Assembly: GCA_012862575.1 (NCBI GenBank)
Contig: BLSF01000048.1
Coordinates: 67,797 to 131,796, forward strand
Direction: 5' to 3'
DNA length: 64,000 nucleotides
Source of the DNA: Parietichytrium sp. I65-24A
Lineage: Eukaryota; Sar; Bigyra; Thraustochytrida; Thraustochytriidae
Below, piece after piece: positions 23,661 to 35,147 of this stretch. The notes beneath the pieces were generated by a model. The model worked only from the letters and a program-made list of their open reading frames with translations, was not told the origin of the DNA and ran no database searches. A program made the translations under genes and the position numbers. Positions within the stretch are counted from its first letter, which is position 1. Each line of letters begins with the position of its first letter.

Positions 23661-26600
23661 TGGATATAACGTTGACACACTCTTGTTGTACTTGGGACTA
23701 TTCTTCCGTTTTCCATGATTAGGCTGTTGCTTTACATTTTTGATGTTTGTTTTTTCTTTCACGAATCAATCAATTGATTTTTACAGTTAATTATAAAAAC
23801 ACCCGAACCGCTCTCTCAAAGTCTCTCAAATGACATCCTCATCATGATCATGATCATGGTGCGCGGGCTTCGGGGCGGTTAGCGCGTGCCGAGTAGGTCG
23901 GTGCGGTTCGCAAACGAGAACTCCCGTCATTTCACAGAGCCATGTCGCTTGGGCAGATGTCCAAATTTCCTGACATCTACTGTACTCATCTTCCGTACGA
24001 CATTCGGTAAGTTGAAACCTTCTACCACACCAGTACTCGACCAATCACTATGTTGGCCCTTGGCGTCGCATATAAGAGTATCATTTGAAACGCTCTCAAG
24101 CTCATAGGATGCGCGCCATTGCAAGATACTGAAACATTTGCAACAAAGTTCAGATTCAGCAAAACTTCCCATGAGAATTCCGTCCAAGAACACGTCTTAG
24201 GGAAGGTGTAATACGTTCTCATGTATTTCTGTAGACCAATAGACGAATTAAATCTAGGGCTTAATGCCGCCTAATCGAAGGTATGACCCCAAGGCGTGAG
24301 AACTTTCGAAGGTTACTCGACTATGTAGCGATTCGTATTTGCACCAGAGGTACTCGGACTCACGGACCACCCGGACTCCTGGGACCTTCCACTTATTTCC
24401 AGTTCTTGAGCACTAACCTACTCTAAAAGTTTTTTGAGGGTGTGGTGTGCTACCTTGTGATAACTAAATTTAGAATTTAGATAGTAGAGGCTACAGCATC
24501 GGTAGTCAGCCTCGCACATTCGAAGGCCAGGAGCTTACCGTGTACATAGTGTGCTGGTAGCTTGGTTCGACAAGGTACGACCTTGGGTGGAACAAATGCT
24601 TCGTTAGGAGTAAGAGTGTAGCGGTGTTTTGAGTCAGAGGATCCTAGAGGATTGCGTGACATCAAATAGGTGACAATAATGGCCTGTCCTCACCTTTCAA
24701 GCATGAGAACTTTTGCAGAGAGGAGATTCCGAAGGCAAATAGTTATAGCGTGTCGATGCCAACGTCCTAGGATTGCAACAAATACAGAAATGCGTTTTCA
24801 CAATTTTTCGAAGCAGTTATCGGGCTTGGTAAAGAATGTTAAAGGCGGAGATAGAGCTTATCCTTAGGTGACTCCATAGCAGAGGAAAAGAGTTACCCCT
24901 AGTATTGTCCGCTGGTTGCTTTTCACCGCCGAAATTCCCATCAGATGCAGCATAACATCGATACCGGTACCGGTAAGCTACTGCCAGCGAGTACCAGCAT
25001 TACAGCAACGCATCTTGTTTGAAAGTAATTTTCAGAATTCAGAACACGACAGAGAGTCTTGTAAAAGTCGAGCAGAGTCTTGTATTCCGCTGATGTCTCT
25101 CTCGTCAATCATCGTCAACCAGGAATGGTAGGTTCCGATATTAGTACTCACAGTACCAACCTAAGAGCTTTTGTGGCCAGAGTAGCACTAGTAGCACGTG
25201 AAAATACATGAAAGCTACTGTTGGTCGCAGTGAGAAGATTGGTTGGCATGCTATTAGTGCGGACTCCTTTTTTTGGTGCAATGAAACGAAAGCCTTTGGA
25301 AGCGGCCACTCTTCTGAAATCCTGAAGTTATTTTGAACGCCGAATTCTGAATTAAAGCGCCAGTCACACTAACTTATGTCATCCTCCCGTTTTTAAACAT
25401 TTTCCAAAGAAAGGGGAATGAGGCGTTCTCTCCCAAGACCTATTCCCTCTCTACTGGGACAAGGTGGGAGCTTTGAGGATTTTCAGGGTCGACCATTTGA
25501 GAACACTTGACGCGTCCTCCTTTCACACGGAGTCATTTGCTACAGGCAATTGATAGCCACTAGTATCACAAACAAACCAACTAATTAAATCCATAGTATT
25601 AAAGTTAAGACAGGGATAGCTGGGGGTATCGGACTGTGCGTGGAGTTTGCACAGAATTGTGTGGGAAGGAGGAAACCGAAGGCTATTGCAAAGACTACCA
25701 GCCCAGTATCGGTTGGCCCTGTTGCGTGCCGGCGAAGTAGTGGGAAAAAGAAGGAGATTCCATTGTCGTACGACAGGAGAAGGAAGGAGAGCTTGCCACG
25801 GCGCGTAAGACCACCCAGTAGGCGAGTGAGGAGAAGGAGGAGAAAGAGAAAGGGGAAGAGAGGAGACATGGAAATTGATAAAGGGAGAGAGAGGGGAGAG
25901 AGAGAGAGAGAGAGTTGGAAAGGTACTGACATGAGGCATGGGAGTATGGAGGGCTATACAGACATCTAAGGACCTTACGGTACAGTATTACGCCGGTGCC
26001 TAAAGGGTTCTGTAGCGCTACTTTGCCAAACGCTGAATATGCCTAATAGACCTAATAGGCCTAACAGTGCTTGGTCTGCTTGGCTTCTTTCTCCCGCGAT
26101 CCCCGGCAGGGACTTTGTCACTTGCTCCGTGTCTCAACGCGCCTTCCAATTCAACCACCTCCAGCTGATCGGTGCTCCCGCGGTTTGGCGCATTTCGCCT
26201 GCACCCTCTACGCACGCACCAATTGTACCGGTCCCTGGTTGCGCTCGCTTAGCTCGGTTTGACTGCCTCAGGCGCCTCAGGTACTCCAGACGGCTTCAAG
26301 AGTTGTGTGTTCACTCTCCTGTCCCTTCCTCGGCAAACCTATCTCTGCGTCAGTCAGACAGTCAGACAGTCCGCTCTCTTGCAGTCAGTCCTTCGTGCGA
26401 CTGGCACCATCCCGACTCGCTTCTCTCATTGCGTGGCGTTTGTTTGTGAACCCGTTCTACCCTCCGGGGCAGTCACGCTACCAGCGACCTCTGAAGCGGC
26501 TCAGATTCTCTTTTGCTTTGCACCGAAGGGCGGCTGCCTTCGTCGTAGTAGTCTTTTGGTGCGGTCTACAACACTTCCCACTTCCTCGTTACGCGCTCGA

Positions 26601-26715
26601 GGTGCTGCGAGCGTTCCATCGCCTGCTGGAGACCTACTGCCAGACAACGTGACCGCGACTTTTCTTATCGGCGTCGGGGAAGGTCATCTCATCGCAGCAC
26701 TTCCTGCTTGGCACC
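23661..26715. other. 3 kb gene-free region
   Basis: No frame here shows recognisable protein sequence or plausible exon chains. It holds a CATGAT repeat (23838-23860), TTCAGAA heptamer pairs (25031-25044, 25342-25354), a purine-rich tract with a GA run (25830-25915) and a GC-richer, CT-rich 26040-26700 that is probably the promoter and leader of the RGS gene. Confidence 0.55.
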
Positions 26716-27312
26716 ATGCTACGCCCAGCAAAGCCTTCATTTCGCTTCTCCAGGCGGGCGAGCTCACAGACGCAGAAGGTACGGAGGCGTCAGCAGAGCA
26801 ACAGCACAGCAAGCTCCGAAGACTTGACCTTGAGCAAAGTGGAGCTGGACCTAATCAAAATCGTTGCGGATAAGTCTCTGCTGAGTAGCTTCGTGAGCTT
26901 TCTTCAGATCCAGCACTGTGCCGAGAATTTGATGTTTTGGTTGAACGCAGAAGCCTTCAGCAGCGTGATGGACGAGAGCAAGTCGTCTCGTCTTGGGGTC
27001 AGCATGAATGAATCAGAGGTGCGCGTTCAAGCCAGACAGATTTTTGATAGATACTTAGAGAACAATGCCCCTCGATGGGTTTGCGTCGACCCGGGCGCAG
27101 TTCATACCATTCGCCAGGTCCTCAACGGCGACGACAAAGGGCCACTTCCAAGAAACCTCTTTGCTGAAGCCCAGATGCAAGCAAGGCAAACCCTGGAAAG
27201 GGATGCACTGCCTCGGTTTGTGAAGTGCGTCCTCGACAACACTCTTCCCACCGTCAGTGTGGAGCCACGTGTACGAAGCATGATTCAGAGCCATCAAAGC
27301 TGCCACTGTTGA
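26716..27312 (+). CDS. RGS-domain protein (regulator of G-protein signalling)
   Basis: Single exon, 198 residues, ATG in a good context (CACCATG). After a basic, Ser/Arg/Gln-rich N-terminus of about 50 residues, residues about 52-175 form an RGS domain. LLSSFVSFLQIQHCAENLMF with WLNAEAF is the typical first half, and ARQIFDRYLENNAP and the later RFVKCVLDN region match the later helices. RGS domains speed GTP hydrolysis by G-alpha subunits. No second domain, lipidation site or membrane segment is obvious. It implies heterotrimeric G-protein signalling in this organism. Convergent with the oxidase gene at 27565. Confidence 0.85.
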   Translation: MLRPAKPSFRFSRRASSQTQKVRRRQQSNSTASSEDLTLSKVELDLIKIVADKSLLSSFVSFLQIQHCAENLMFWLNAEAFSSVMDESKSSRLGVSMNESEVRVQARQIFDRYLENNAPRWVCVDPGAVHTIRQVLNGDDKGPLPRNLFAEAQMQARQTLERDALPRFVKCVLDNTLPTVSVEPRVRSMIQSHQSCHC

Positions 27313-27564
27313 TTTGGCCCCAAGCAAGGCTGGCAGTGTGCCTCGCATCGGGGGGGGGAGAACACGATCCGCCCTTCCGATGCAAAATGTTTACAAAATC
27401 GTGAATGTAATTGACTGACTAAAACCAACATTGTATAATATAAATTTGGAGGAGAAAAAAACGTGTTCACATTTGTTCACATGAATGAATGTTATGAATG
27501 AATGAAGAAATACATCCTATGACTACTAGCAAGGAGTACAGTAGAAATCTAGTTGCCACGGTTT

Positions 27565-30500
27565 CTACGAGGCGTCGCTGTCAGCAGTATCGGATGTAAC
27601 ACTTGCCATTCGGGAGTCGTCATCATGATCATCATTGTCATTGTCATCAGGCTCGGAATCTGAATCTGAGTTCGAATCGGAATCATCGTCCTCGTCAGAG
27701 GAGGTTGCGTCGCTAGAGTCGGACCTCTTGCCTCGTCGCTTCGTCTTGCGGCAGAGATCGGCAAGCGACTGGTAACTTATCGAGAGGATGCCTGCAATGC
27801 TGAGCATCCAGAGCACTACGGTTTTCTTTTCCTCGAGAACGCTCTCGTCTGTCTCGGCAAAATTCAGTAATCGAAGCACAAAGTAGTCCTCTTCGAGCAA
27901 ATCGGGATCGCTGTATCCTGAAGCAAGAATCTTGTCATCCTTCGCGAAGAAACGGGTGGCGGACCCGCCCCAGAACCTGTTTTCCGGATCCCAATGTTGT
28001 CGATACTGCAGGAACGCGATTGCGACCTGCTTTGGAAAGATTCCATGCATAACCTCTGGATTGACAAAGGGAACTGGAAGCTTCGCCTGCTGCTGGTGGT
28101 ATTCGTCCTCAAAGTCCTTTGACCTATACATCTCTCGGTACAGGTCGAGCTCCAAATCACCAAAGAACTCAACCTCTTGCTCGATCATTGCGGAGGCTGA
28201 GCGGTACATATTCAAAACGTCATTGTACTTGTCGCTGCCCTCTAAATTGTTCAGCTCATTTTGCATCAGCTCTCGCATCTGCACTGAAGGGTCGTGAATG
28301 TGTGAGGACTCCTCATAGGTGATTGGGGGGGATCCAAAGAACGATGCGAAGCGGCTTTCCGACCCTTGATGGAATTGCATCTCAAATCTCCTTTTCAGCC
28401 GCAAGAAAGCTTCGCGGACTCGCCGAGCGCGCCGGAAATTGCTCTTCAATGAGTCCATAATCAGTTCGTTGCTTCTCGCCTCTGCATTGCCTCCTCCTGG
28501 AGAGCTGTAGGTGTGGAACCCGTAAGCACTGCTAAGATGCGGAAAGACTGGATCGCTCCTGAAAGCTTCGAGCCAGCGTCTCTCCAATTCCATCAGCGCG
28601 TGCCGCCAGCCTGAAGTGTCGTCACATCTCTGCTTAGAAAGGCCACCCCGAGACTCCTCGCAACGAACATTTGCCTTAATTTCTATGTTCACAAAATCGC
28701 CGTTGTACAGCCCTTTAGGTTGCAATACCTGTTTCTTCTCCAATGTCAGGAATCGGAATTGAACTGGGGCGTCGCGGAACTGGAAGTGGGCATTCTTGAT
28801 CACCAAATCCCGCACCAAGGTACGGTAGATATCGAGGGCTTGAAACAGCTTGTTCAGAGGAAAGTAGTAGCTCAGCGAGACCGTCTTGTCCGCGCCGAGC
28901 ATCCAAAATCCATCATTCAGGCGTTCGCGAGAGTCGTTCACCGCTCTTGCGAGCTTGTCTGTCCAAGCCGAACCACCGGACGCATTTGGGTCGCCTTCTC
29001 CACTTTTGTGCATTTCCTGACTCGGACTTTTACTCGCATCCCACCACGTGGGAGTTGCGCTCTCCTTCCGAGTCGGAAGACCGAAGACTGTGCAGTGCTC
29101 AATAGCACTCGACATTTCAGCATAGTTTGCCTTTATCTGATCTTCAGTTGGATTTGGCTTTTTTCTTAGCCTACAAGACTGAGCCGGAAGCAAGTCGCCT
29201 AAGCGATAGCGATACTCGCAAAACTCAGGAAAGTTGCACGCCATCCGTTGCAGATCGAACGTGCAATCGCTATCCGAGGCAAAAGGGCTTCGCAAAGAGC
29301 CCGTTACGAAGGATAAGCCTGTTGCTTTCGGCTCCGCTGTAATGTAGCCCACCCCAACCAGCTCATCCGTCCAAGGATCGAAAAGATACTCAGCCCCAGC
29401 TGCGCCTGGCAAGAGCGAGCTAATTGCAGCGTCAAGATACCATGGGCTCCATTGATGCACCAAAGTGTTTCTGGTCCCCATGGAGAAAAATGGCCTGTAC
29501 TCCACTTCTATCTCGACACCAACCACGAGTCCAATGAGTCCCATACTGTTTCTCCACATGGCCAGGTCCATCGCTTCGGAGATCTCGATGATTCTCCCAT
29601 CCCCGAGCGCAACACGAAGGCGAGTCACATAGTTGTTTAGAAATGACTTGCCGAAACCGCCTCCTTGGACCATGCTCGTAACCATAGCCCCTGCAGTGAT
29701 TGCCCAATTCAGAGGTGTCGTAGGAAGGTGCCATTTGAGCGGCCGAATAACACTGTTTAAACGCATTAGGGTGTGACCAGCCTCGAGACGCACACGACCT
29801 TGTTCCTCAAGCCTGTGGCGCAGGCCTTCTAAATTCCCCAATGCCCAACTCGAATCCTCAGGAGCGCGATACTTGGCCAACGAAATACCGACGCTCATAT
29901 CCTCCATTGCGCTCAGACTTATGCCACTTTCGCTGTGTCCAGTGCCGACAGGACGAACCTTGCAGCCTGCGTCTCCAATTCTGCGAAGGATGTCCCGGAG
30001 ATGCGTGTCGTTTCGAGGAAACAAAATCGGTGCATTGCTTGCCAGCATGCCACTGCGCGTGGAGAACGTGAAATCTGAAATCACCCCACAATATTTAGTC
30101 TGCGCTCTCCCAGCTCCAATAGTTGCCGACCTTGGCTTCCCTTCAAAATATGACTCCAAAGCGTGGCGGGTGTCTTGTGAAACACGTAATGCACTGCATT
30201 CTGCAACATCCTCATACTGCAATGGAGCTGCGTGCGGCCTCACGCTAACACTGGGAGAGTCCCGCCCTTCGTATGAACCGGTGCCTGAGTTCATGCCGAA
30301 TGCAGAAGGGAAAGGTTGCGAAGCAACCTTGCTGGCGCTATACTCACCATCCAAGCCAACCGAATTCACTTGGTGCAGGCTGCCAGAACTTTGAGAACTC
30401 AGCTTGATGACGCAGAAAAGAATGATCAAAACTGGGAACAAGTGCCACACCCAATTTGATCCGTCAAGCACCTTTCGTTTCCAAGCCTTCTTGCCAGTCT

Positions 30501-31956
30501 CCTCATCGCTTTCTGAGGCTGAGCCCGTGTTGTGTTCCGTGCTTCTCGACTCGCTACCCGAGGACGTCGAGCTTGACGACGAAGAGGAACTACTTACGCT
30601 CTCGCTGCTGTCCACGCGAGGTCGGGAAGGCGATGTCTCCACATCCAGTTCAGCCAGTGACGAAGCTTTTGATTCCGAACCTATCCCTAAATCTGAAGAG
30701 CGGTCTCCTTGACCCGCCTTGCGGGAACAGTGTTGAAGCGGGCGTGCCGGTGGCTTTTTGTCTGCCTGTTTGTGTGTTTTTTGTGGCGCAATTGCCTTCC
30801 TTGTCTCCTTCGCAATTGGGCTGGGTGAAAGAGCTTTTCCCGCCAGCACTTTCGATGTCCTGTCCGCGCCCTTCCCAGAGAAGGCGGCGCGAGGAGAGCT
30901 TTCGAGAACTGTTTCCCTAACTTTCAGAGTGGACGCCACTTCCTCGGTTTCATCGATCTCAAGGAGGGATTGGGTTTCAGTCGTGGGCTCTTCGCCTACG
31001 TGAATCGTAAGATGCTGTGTTTTGTTCCTTTGCGCGGGGGGAGCCGACCCAGTCTTGTGCCTAGTGAGGCTCACTGAAACGTCCGAATTCATTTCGACCT
31101 TTGCTTGTGGTTTTCGGCCTTTGGTAGATTTGGTGCCTGCCGCTGTCCCCAATAAATTTGCTTTCAAGTGTGTCCGTCTATCGAGTGATAGGCTTTTACG
31201 CGAATCCTCTAGCTCTAACGTATCGAGGCGCTTGGAGCTCAGCGATCGGGAACCCCTTGAGGTTGTCGAACTTTGTTTTCGGCTGTCCTTGCTGGCAAGC
31301 TGGTTCCTTCCTGTGCCGGATCGCACACTTTTCGAGCTGCTAGTCCGCGCCCGCCTTGGTTCATCAAGACTCGACTCTCTTTCAGGTTCGCTTTCCGAGA
31401 CACCATCTTTATTCACGTGGACAAAGCCATAGTCTTCGACAGACTCCGATTCTGCGCTGTTGCTTCGCATCAGGTGCGCCTCCTTGATAAGCTCGTCAAA
31501 CGACTCTGAGCCACTGGAATAGCTGCCAGAAGACGAACTATTGCTTCCCTCACTTGTGAGATCTTTGCTTATCGAGCTTGCGTCGGACCAGCTGACTTCA
31601 TCTGCAAAGCTGTCATTTCGGGCTCTACTTCTTCCCTCAGTGGGCTTTCGACTACTCTTGTGACCACGATTTGACGTCGATACGGAGCGAGCCTTGGTTT
31701 TCTGAGAAGATTTTGATAAACTACGGAGCCCCTTATCTAGCTCCTTCCCCGCGTCAGCCCTTGATCCCCTGCGGCGACTCGAGCGCTGGCGACGTGCGGG
31801 CTCATCGTTGAAGTTCAAGTCCAGGTCGATATCAGACAGGTCATCTCCACTCTTGCCCGACTCAAATTCTTCAATAAGCTCGGCGCCATCCAGAAGAGCT
31901 TGCGTGAGCTCCAACCTGTCCAATCGCCTTTCCAGAGAGCGACCCCGCCGCTGCAT
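27565..31956 (-). CDS. Membrane-anchored FAD-linked oxidase, aldonolactone-oxidase-like, with long Ser-rich N-terminus
   Basis: Single exon, 1,463 residues from ATG 31956 (MQRRGRSLERRL); the frame stays open upstream but without an ATG. Residues 1-490 are Ser/Arg/Asp/Glu-rich and low complexity. A hydrophobic segment (WVWHLFPVLIILFCVIKL) lies near 500. From about 590 a VAO-type FAD-binding domain follows: PRNDTHLRDILRRIGDAG, then VRPVGTGHSESG, where His674 is at the position that carries covalent FAD in aldonolactone oxidases, then TPLNWAITAGAMVTSMVQGG. The C-terminal HWDPENRF motif fits the family end. A second hydrophobic segment near 1380 leads into a very acidic Asp/Ser tail. Arabinono-, gulono- or galactono-lactone oxidase (ascorbate-type chemistry) is the nearest guess; the substrate is unproven. 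Confidence 0.78.
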   Translation of the reverse strand: MQRRGRSLERRLDRLELTQALLDGAELIEEFESGKSGDDLSDIDLDLNFNDEPARRQRSSRRRGSRADAGKELDKGLRSLSKSSQKTKARSVSTSNRGHKSSRKPTEGRSRARNDSFADEVSWSDASSISKDLTSEGSNSSSSGSYSSGSESFDELIKEAHLMRSNSAESESVEDYGFVHVNKDGVSESEPERESSLDEPRRARTSSSKSVRSGTGRNQLASKDSRKQSSTTSRGSRSLSSKRLDTLELEDSRKSLSLDRRTHLKANLLGTAAGTKSTKGRKPQAKVEMNSDVSVSLTRHKTGSAPPAQRNKTQHLTIHVGEEPTTETQSLLEIDETEEVASTLKVRETVLESSPRAAFSGKGADRTSKVLAGKALSPSPIAKETRKAIAPQKTHKQADKKPPARPLQHCSRKAGQGDRSSDLGIGSESKASSLAELDVETSPSRPRVDSSESVSSSSSSSSSTSSGSESRSTEHNTGSASESDEETGKKAWKRKVLDGSNWVWHLFPVLIILFCVIKLSSQSSGSLHQVNSVGLDGEYSASKVASQPFPSAFGMNSGTGSYEGRDSPSVSVRPHAAPLQYEDVAECSALRVSQDTRHALESYFEGKPRSATIGAGRAQTKYCGVISDFTFSTRSGMLASNAPILFPRNDTHLRDILRRIGDAGCKVRPVGTGHSESGISLSAMEDMSVGISLAKYRAPEDSSWALGNLEGLRHRLEEQGRVRLEAGHTLMRLNSVIRPLKWHLPTTPLNWAITAGAMVTSMVQGGGFGKSFLNNYVTRLRVALGDGRIIEISEAMDLAMWRNSMGLIGLVVGVEIEVEYRPFFSMGTRNTLVHQWSPWYLDAAISSLLPGAAGAEYLFDPWTDELVGVGYITAEPKATGLSFVTGSLRSPFASDSDCTFDLQRMACNFPEFCEYRYRLGDLLPAQSCRLRKKPNPTEDQIKANYAEMSSAIEHCTVFGLPTRKESATPTWWDASKSPSQEMHKSGEGDPNASGGSAWTDKLARAVNDSRERLNDGFWMLGADKTVSLSYYFPLNKLFQALDIYRTLVRDLVIKNAHFQFRDAPVQFRFLTLEKKQVLQPKGLYNGDFVNIEIKANVRCEESRGGLSKQRCDDTSGWRHALMELERRWLEAFRSDPVFPHLSSAYGFHTYSSPGGGNAEARSNELIMDSLKSNFRRARRVREAFLRLKRRFEMQFHQGSESRFASFFGSPPITYEESSHIHDPSVQMRELMQNELNNLEGSDKYNDVLNMYRSASAMIEQEVEFFGDLELDLYREMYRSKDFEDEYHQQQAKLPVPFVNPEVMHGIFPKQVAIAFLQYRQHWDPENRFWGGSATRFFAKDDKILASGYSDPDLLEEDYFVLRLLNFAETDESVLEEKKTVVLWMLSIAGILSISYQSLADLCRKTKRRGKRSDSSDATSSDEDDDSDSNSDSDSEPDDNDNDDHDDDSRMASVTSDTADSDAS

Positions 31957-33644
31957 GGGTGTCCACGGCGTCGCAGATCTCGCGCCTCTAGCCGCAAGTA
32001 TACTTAAAAACAACTACAACGACGTGAAACGATTTCGCTCTTTGGTTCCAGCGCAATTATCTCGCCACGAGCAAACTTCGCATCTCAGGCCGGCCGTCGC
32101 GAAAGCTCCTGCTGCTGCGCTTTTCTTTCCTTTGCCTGCTCAGTGCGAGCCGCCCTCCACCAAAGCGCGAGACCGGAAGGCTGGCTGGCTGGCTGGGCTC
32201 TTGCCTCTCTGTGGGAAAGCGAGAAGGTGAGAAGGCGCGCAATGAAGTGCGCGGGTAGATAGATGGTTGCACAACGTCCGATTGCTCACAGCCGACGGCG
32301 AATGTGCCACTCCGTCTCTGCTTCTGCGTCTTCTGCTCCTTCTGCTGCGCGCCACTGCCCTGTATTGCCCTCTCCTGAGTGTGCGCCATGCTCCACTTCT
32401 ACGCGTTGGCCAAGGAATTGGAGTAGTGTGCCGCGACACTGCTCACATTTTCCCTTTTTTTAAAGGTCTACTTCTGTAGTTCGCTTTAGTACCTGACAGT
32501 GACGGTGATTGACTCTTACCAGTGACACTGGCTGTGCACACATCACTTGCTTGCCATGCCTATCCGTAGCGGCCGCTACTGCGCATCAATCCATCCATCC
32601 TGGTACTATGATATTGGATAGACACGGTATATGCCCTTCTGCGCTGCAATGAGACCATTAGTGCACAGGCTGGGAGAGTCACGAGAAACTGTAGTCCATA
32701 GTAGGGTGGCATGAAAGTGGTCTAGTATCCTCCGATGCATTCATACATTCGTGTACGCGTACTGACTGTGAGTACTGAGTACTGGTTCCAGCGGAGGCGA
32801 ACGACAGTGAGCAGCTGTGACCCCTGCCATAGTGGGGGTACCGGCTGTACCGGCACTCGAGTACCTCTGAGGCTAGCTTTTGGTTCGTTCACTGTCAATT
32901 TATTATGAGATCGCAGCCACGAAATGCAGCGTAAACAAACCCTATCGGAAAGTGGGGTGATGAGATCGAGAATTGAGAAGTTGGTGCAGAGGAGGTCGAC
33001 GCCCATATAAATGTTTGTTCGAAAAAATTCAAGTTCGTTTCGTTGTAAAAATTGAGGAACCATGTCCACGTGCCATCCTCAGACTGTAAGGACAAATAAG
33101 TGCGAGACATTGCGGATCCCGGTGCCAAACAAAGTACTCACCTCGGTTCACGGAGAATACCAAAGACCTCGTCTCACATTCAATCGATGAATTTCCGCGA
33201 AGCAGATGCGCTGAGAGCCCGATACCTCGCCTCGCTGTGAATTGTTGCCGATTTCGAGGACTTTCACCTCCGTTGGCAGTCAATGAACTTTGAATTTGTT
33301 GCGCTTCCTTCCGAGTTTGTGAAGTCGTTGGGACTCGCAGTCGCAACTAGTAGCGCGTGCGACGTCGTCCAAATTCCCAAGTTCGAATTGTTCGGATCGA
33401 ATTTCGTAAACTTAGATTTGCCTCAGCGCTACCGCTTCCCTCCACCAGTCCTGGTCTCACATTCGCACTGTGGTAACCACTTCTCGTCCAGCGCATCACC
33501 GTCGTCCACGCCGCACGGGTACTCTCAGCTTCACCTAGCCGCACTCAAAACAAGAGCATGGTCGCCATGTGGTGCTCGTTAGTTTTGAGAGTTTTGAGGT
33601 GGTGTCCACTGTTTTGTAGATGTTGTAGATGTTAGTCGTTATCG

Positions 33645-33725
<81 letters not shown>

Positions 33726-34212
33726 CTGCTCATGTGAAATGGGACAAGTGACGAATGATGAGGCAAGGGGGGAAAAAAACTGAGGAGCAAAATCGAACAA
33801 AACGAACTTCCAAGGATTTGAACCTTCGTACCTTCGACCCCTAGCAACCTCATCATAACTGCAAATAACGATAGGCTATCTGCATTACAGGACTCTTATC
33901 AATTCATAACGAAAGAACTAGCCGGGTAGACCCAGGTTAGCTCGGTGTAGAACATATCTTTTGGTGCCAGGTGCACTAGGATGAGCTCAGCAGCAGCAGC
34001 ACAGGTACTCAGTACTCGCGTACAGTCACGCGGGGACTCACTGACGGTCAGTAGTACTCAGTCACTGACTTGGTCACTCCTTCACTTGTATTCGTCCACC
34101 GTCGCATTGACAGTGAAGTCGGTCGACTCAGCGTCGCGGAGTGCCCTCTGATCACAGATCACAGATCACCGATCACCGGTCGCCGGACGAGGATTGTGTA
34201 GAGGAAGAAGCG
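31957..34212. other. Divergent intergenic region, no gene
   Basis: 2.25 kb between the oxidase gene (minus) and the basic nuclear-type protein gene (plus). Contains several GTAC-rich palindromic stretches (32754-32793, 32835-32870, 34005-34060), a long GTT microsatellite (33644-33716) and triple ATCACAGATC-like units at 34150-34180. No supported gene. Confidence 0.55.
33644..33716. repeat. GTT trinucleotide microsatellite
   Basis: About 24 nearly perfect tandem GTT units, flanked by decayed TGTTGTAGAT copies. Intergenic. Confidence 0.95.
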
Positions 34213-35147
34213 ATGGCGGACTCTGACGACGACCTGCCCCTCTCGGAGCTCCAAGCACGGGCGAAGAAGAACGCTCGCAAGGCCAAGGACAGTGACAGTG
34301 ACAATGAGAGGTCACTAGAAGATATGATGAACGACATCAAAAAGAAGAAGAAGAAAAGTACGCCCACAAAGGAGAAGAAGAAGCCCACCAAGAAAGCTTC
34401 CACGAGTAAGACAGCCAAAAAGAAGACCGCTGCTTCAGCAACAAAGAAGCGGGCGAGGAAGAGCAACGGATCCTCGGATTCGCGGCCGAAGAAGAAAGCT
34501 TCCAAGGCTGATACTGGAGCCGACAAGCTGACCGGTCCCGCCACTGAGAAACATGCTGTTGCCGAGCAAATTCTACGTCGGTGGCCGTATTGCCTCCCAG
34601 CTTGGCCAGCGCCGGACGTTGTGTTTTCACCGCCACCTGTGAGTTCTCCTTATCTCGATCGCTGGTTGGGGTTCGAAACAACAAAGCCAACACTGACCCA
34701 TCACCTCTTTGCACATTTTTTTTGACTGTTTTTTTTCTTCCAGGGCCACATCGCGTGCGGATTCAAAGGTCTCTTCATCGGCGCCAAGACAGAGGTGTTG
34801 GGAAACATTGTGGACAAGCGCGATAAACGCTCCGGGAGGTAAGTTAGTAGTTTTGCTCCAAGCTCATGCCTTCTGAAACGCCGTCGATATTCTCACTTTT
34901 TCAAATGACTACTTTATTGCACAGGCCCCCAATTCAATCTGTTTTGCTGAAAGCTGACACCTCCGAGCTCAAAGCGCTACTTGTTGCCGGAATAGAGAGA
35001 CAGAAAGACGACCTTCTCAAGCACCAGGAGGCTGAGGCAAGCTCTACTTTTCTTGCCACCATGCGAATGCTGGAGAAAGACCTCGCGTCGGCGAGGAAAC
35101 TCAAGGAGAAGAAGATTGAGAAACAATTCGCGTCTTACAGAGGTTGA
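34213..35147 (+). CDS. Lysine-rich nuclear-type protein with conserved Trp-Pro domain
   Basis: Three exons, 34213-34638, 34744-34838 and 34925-35147 (donors GTGAGT and GTAAGT; acceptors TTCCAG and GCACAG), 247 residues from MADSDDDLPL. The first 110 residues are acidic then strongly Lys/Ala/Thr-rich with several nuclear-localisation-like runs (KKKRARKS type). The C-terminal half is a compact domain: RRWPYCLPAWPAPDV, GLFIGAKTEVLGNIVDKRDK, then a Lys/Glu-rich helix. I have seen similar RWxYxLPxWPP patterns in uncharacterised eukaryotic proteins but cannot name a family. A chromatin or RNA-associated role is inferred from composition only. Codon phases match at both joins. Confidence 0.7.

Noticed and set aside
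26259-26873. 204-codon frame overlapping the start of the RGS gene
   Set aside because: Composition unlike a folded protein and no motif; the RGS frame downstream is clearly real.
30404-31509. Several plus-strand frames opposite the Ser-rich part of the oxidase
   Set aside because: Reverse-complement shadows of Ser/Arg/Asp codons, with no domain.
33785-33900. tRNA-like T-arm on the minus strand (GGTTCAAATCC)
   Set aside because: The T-stem has a mismatch and no matching acceptor strand or anticodon arm can be drawn at the right distance.
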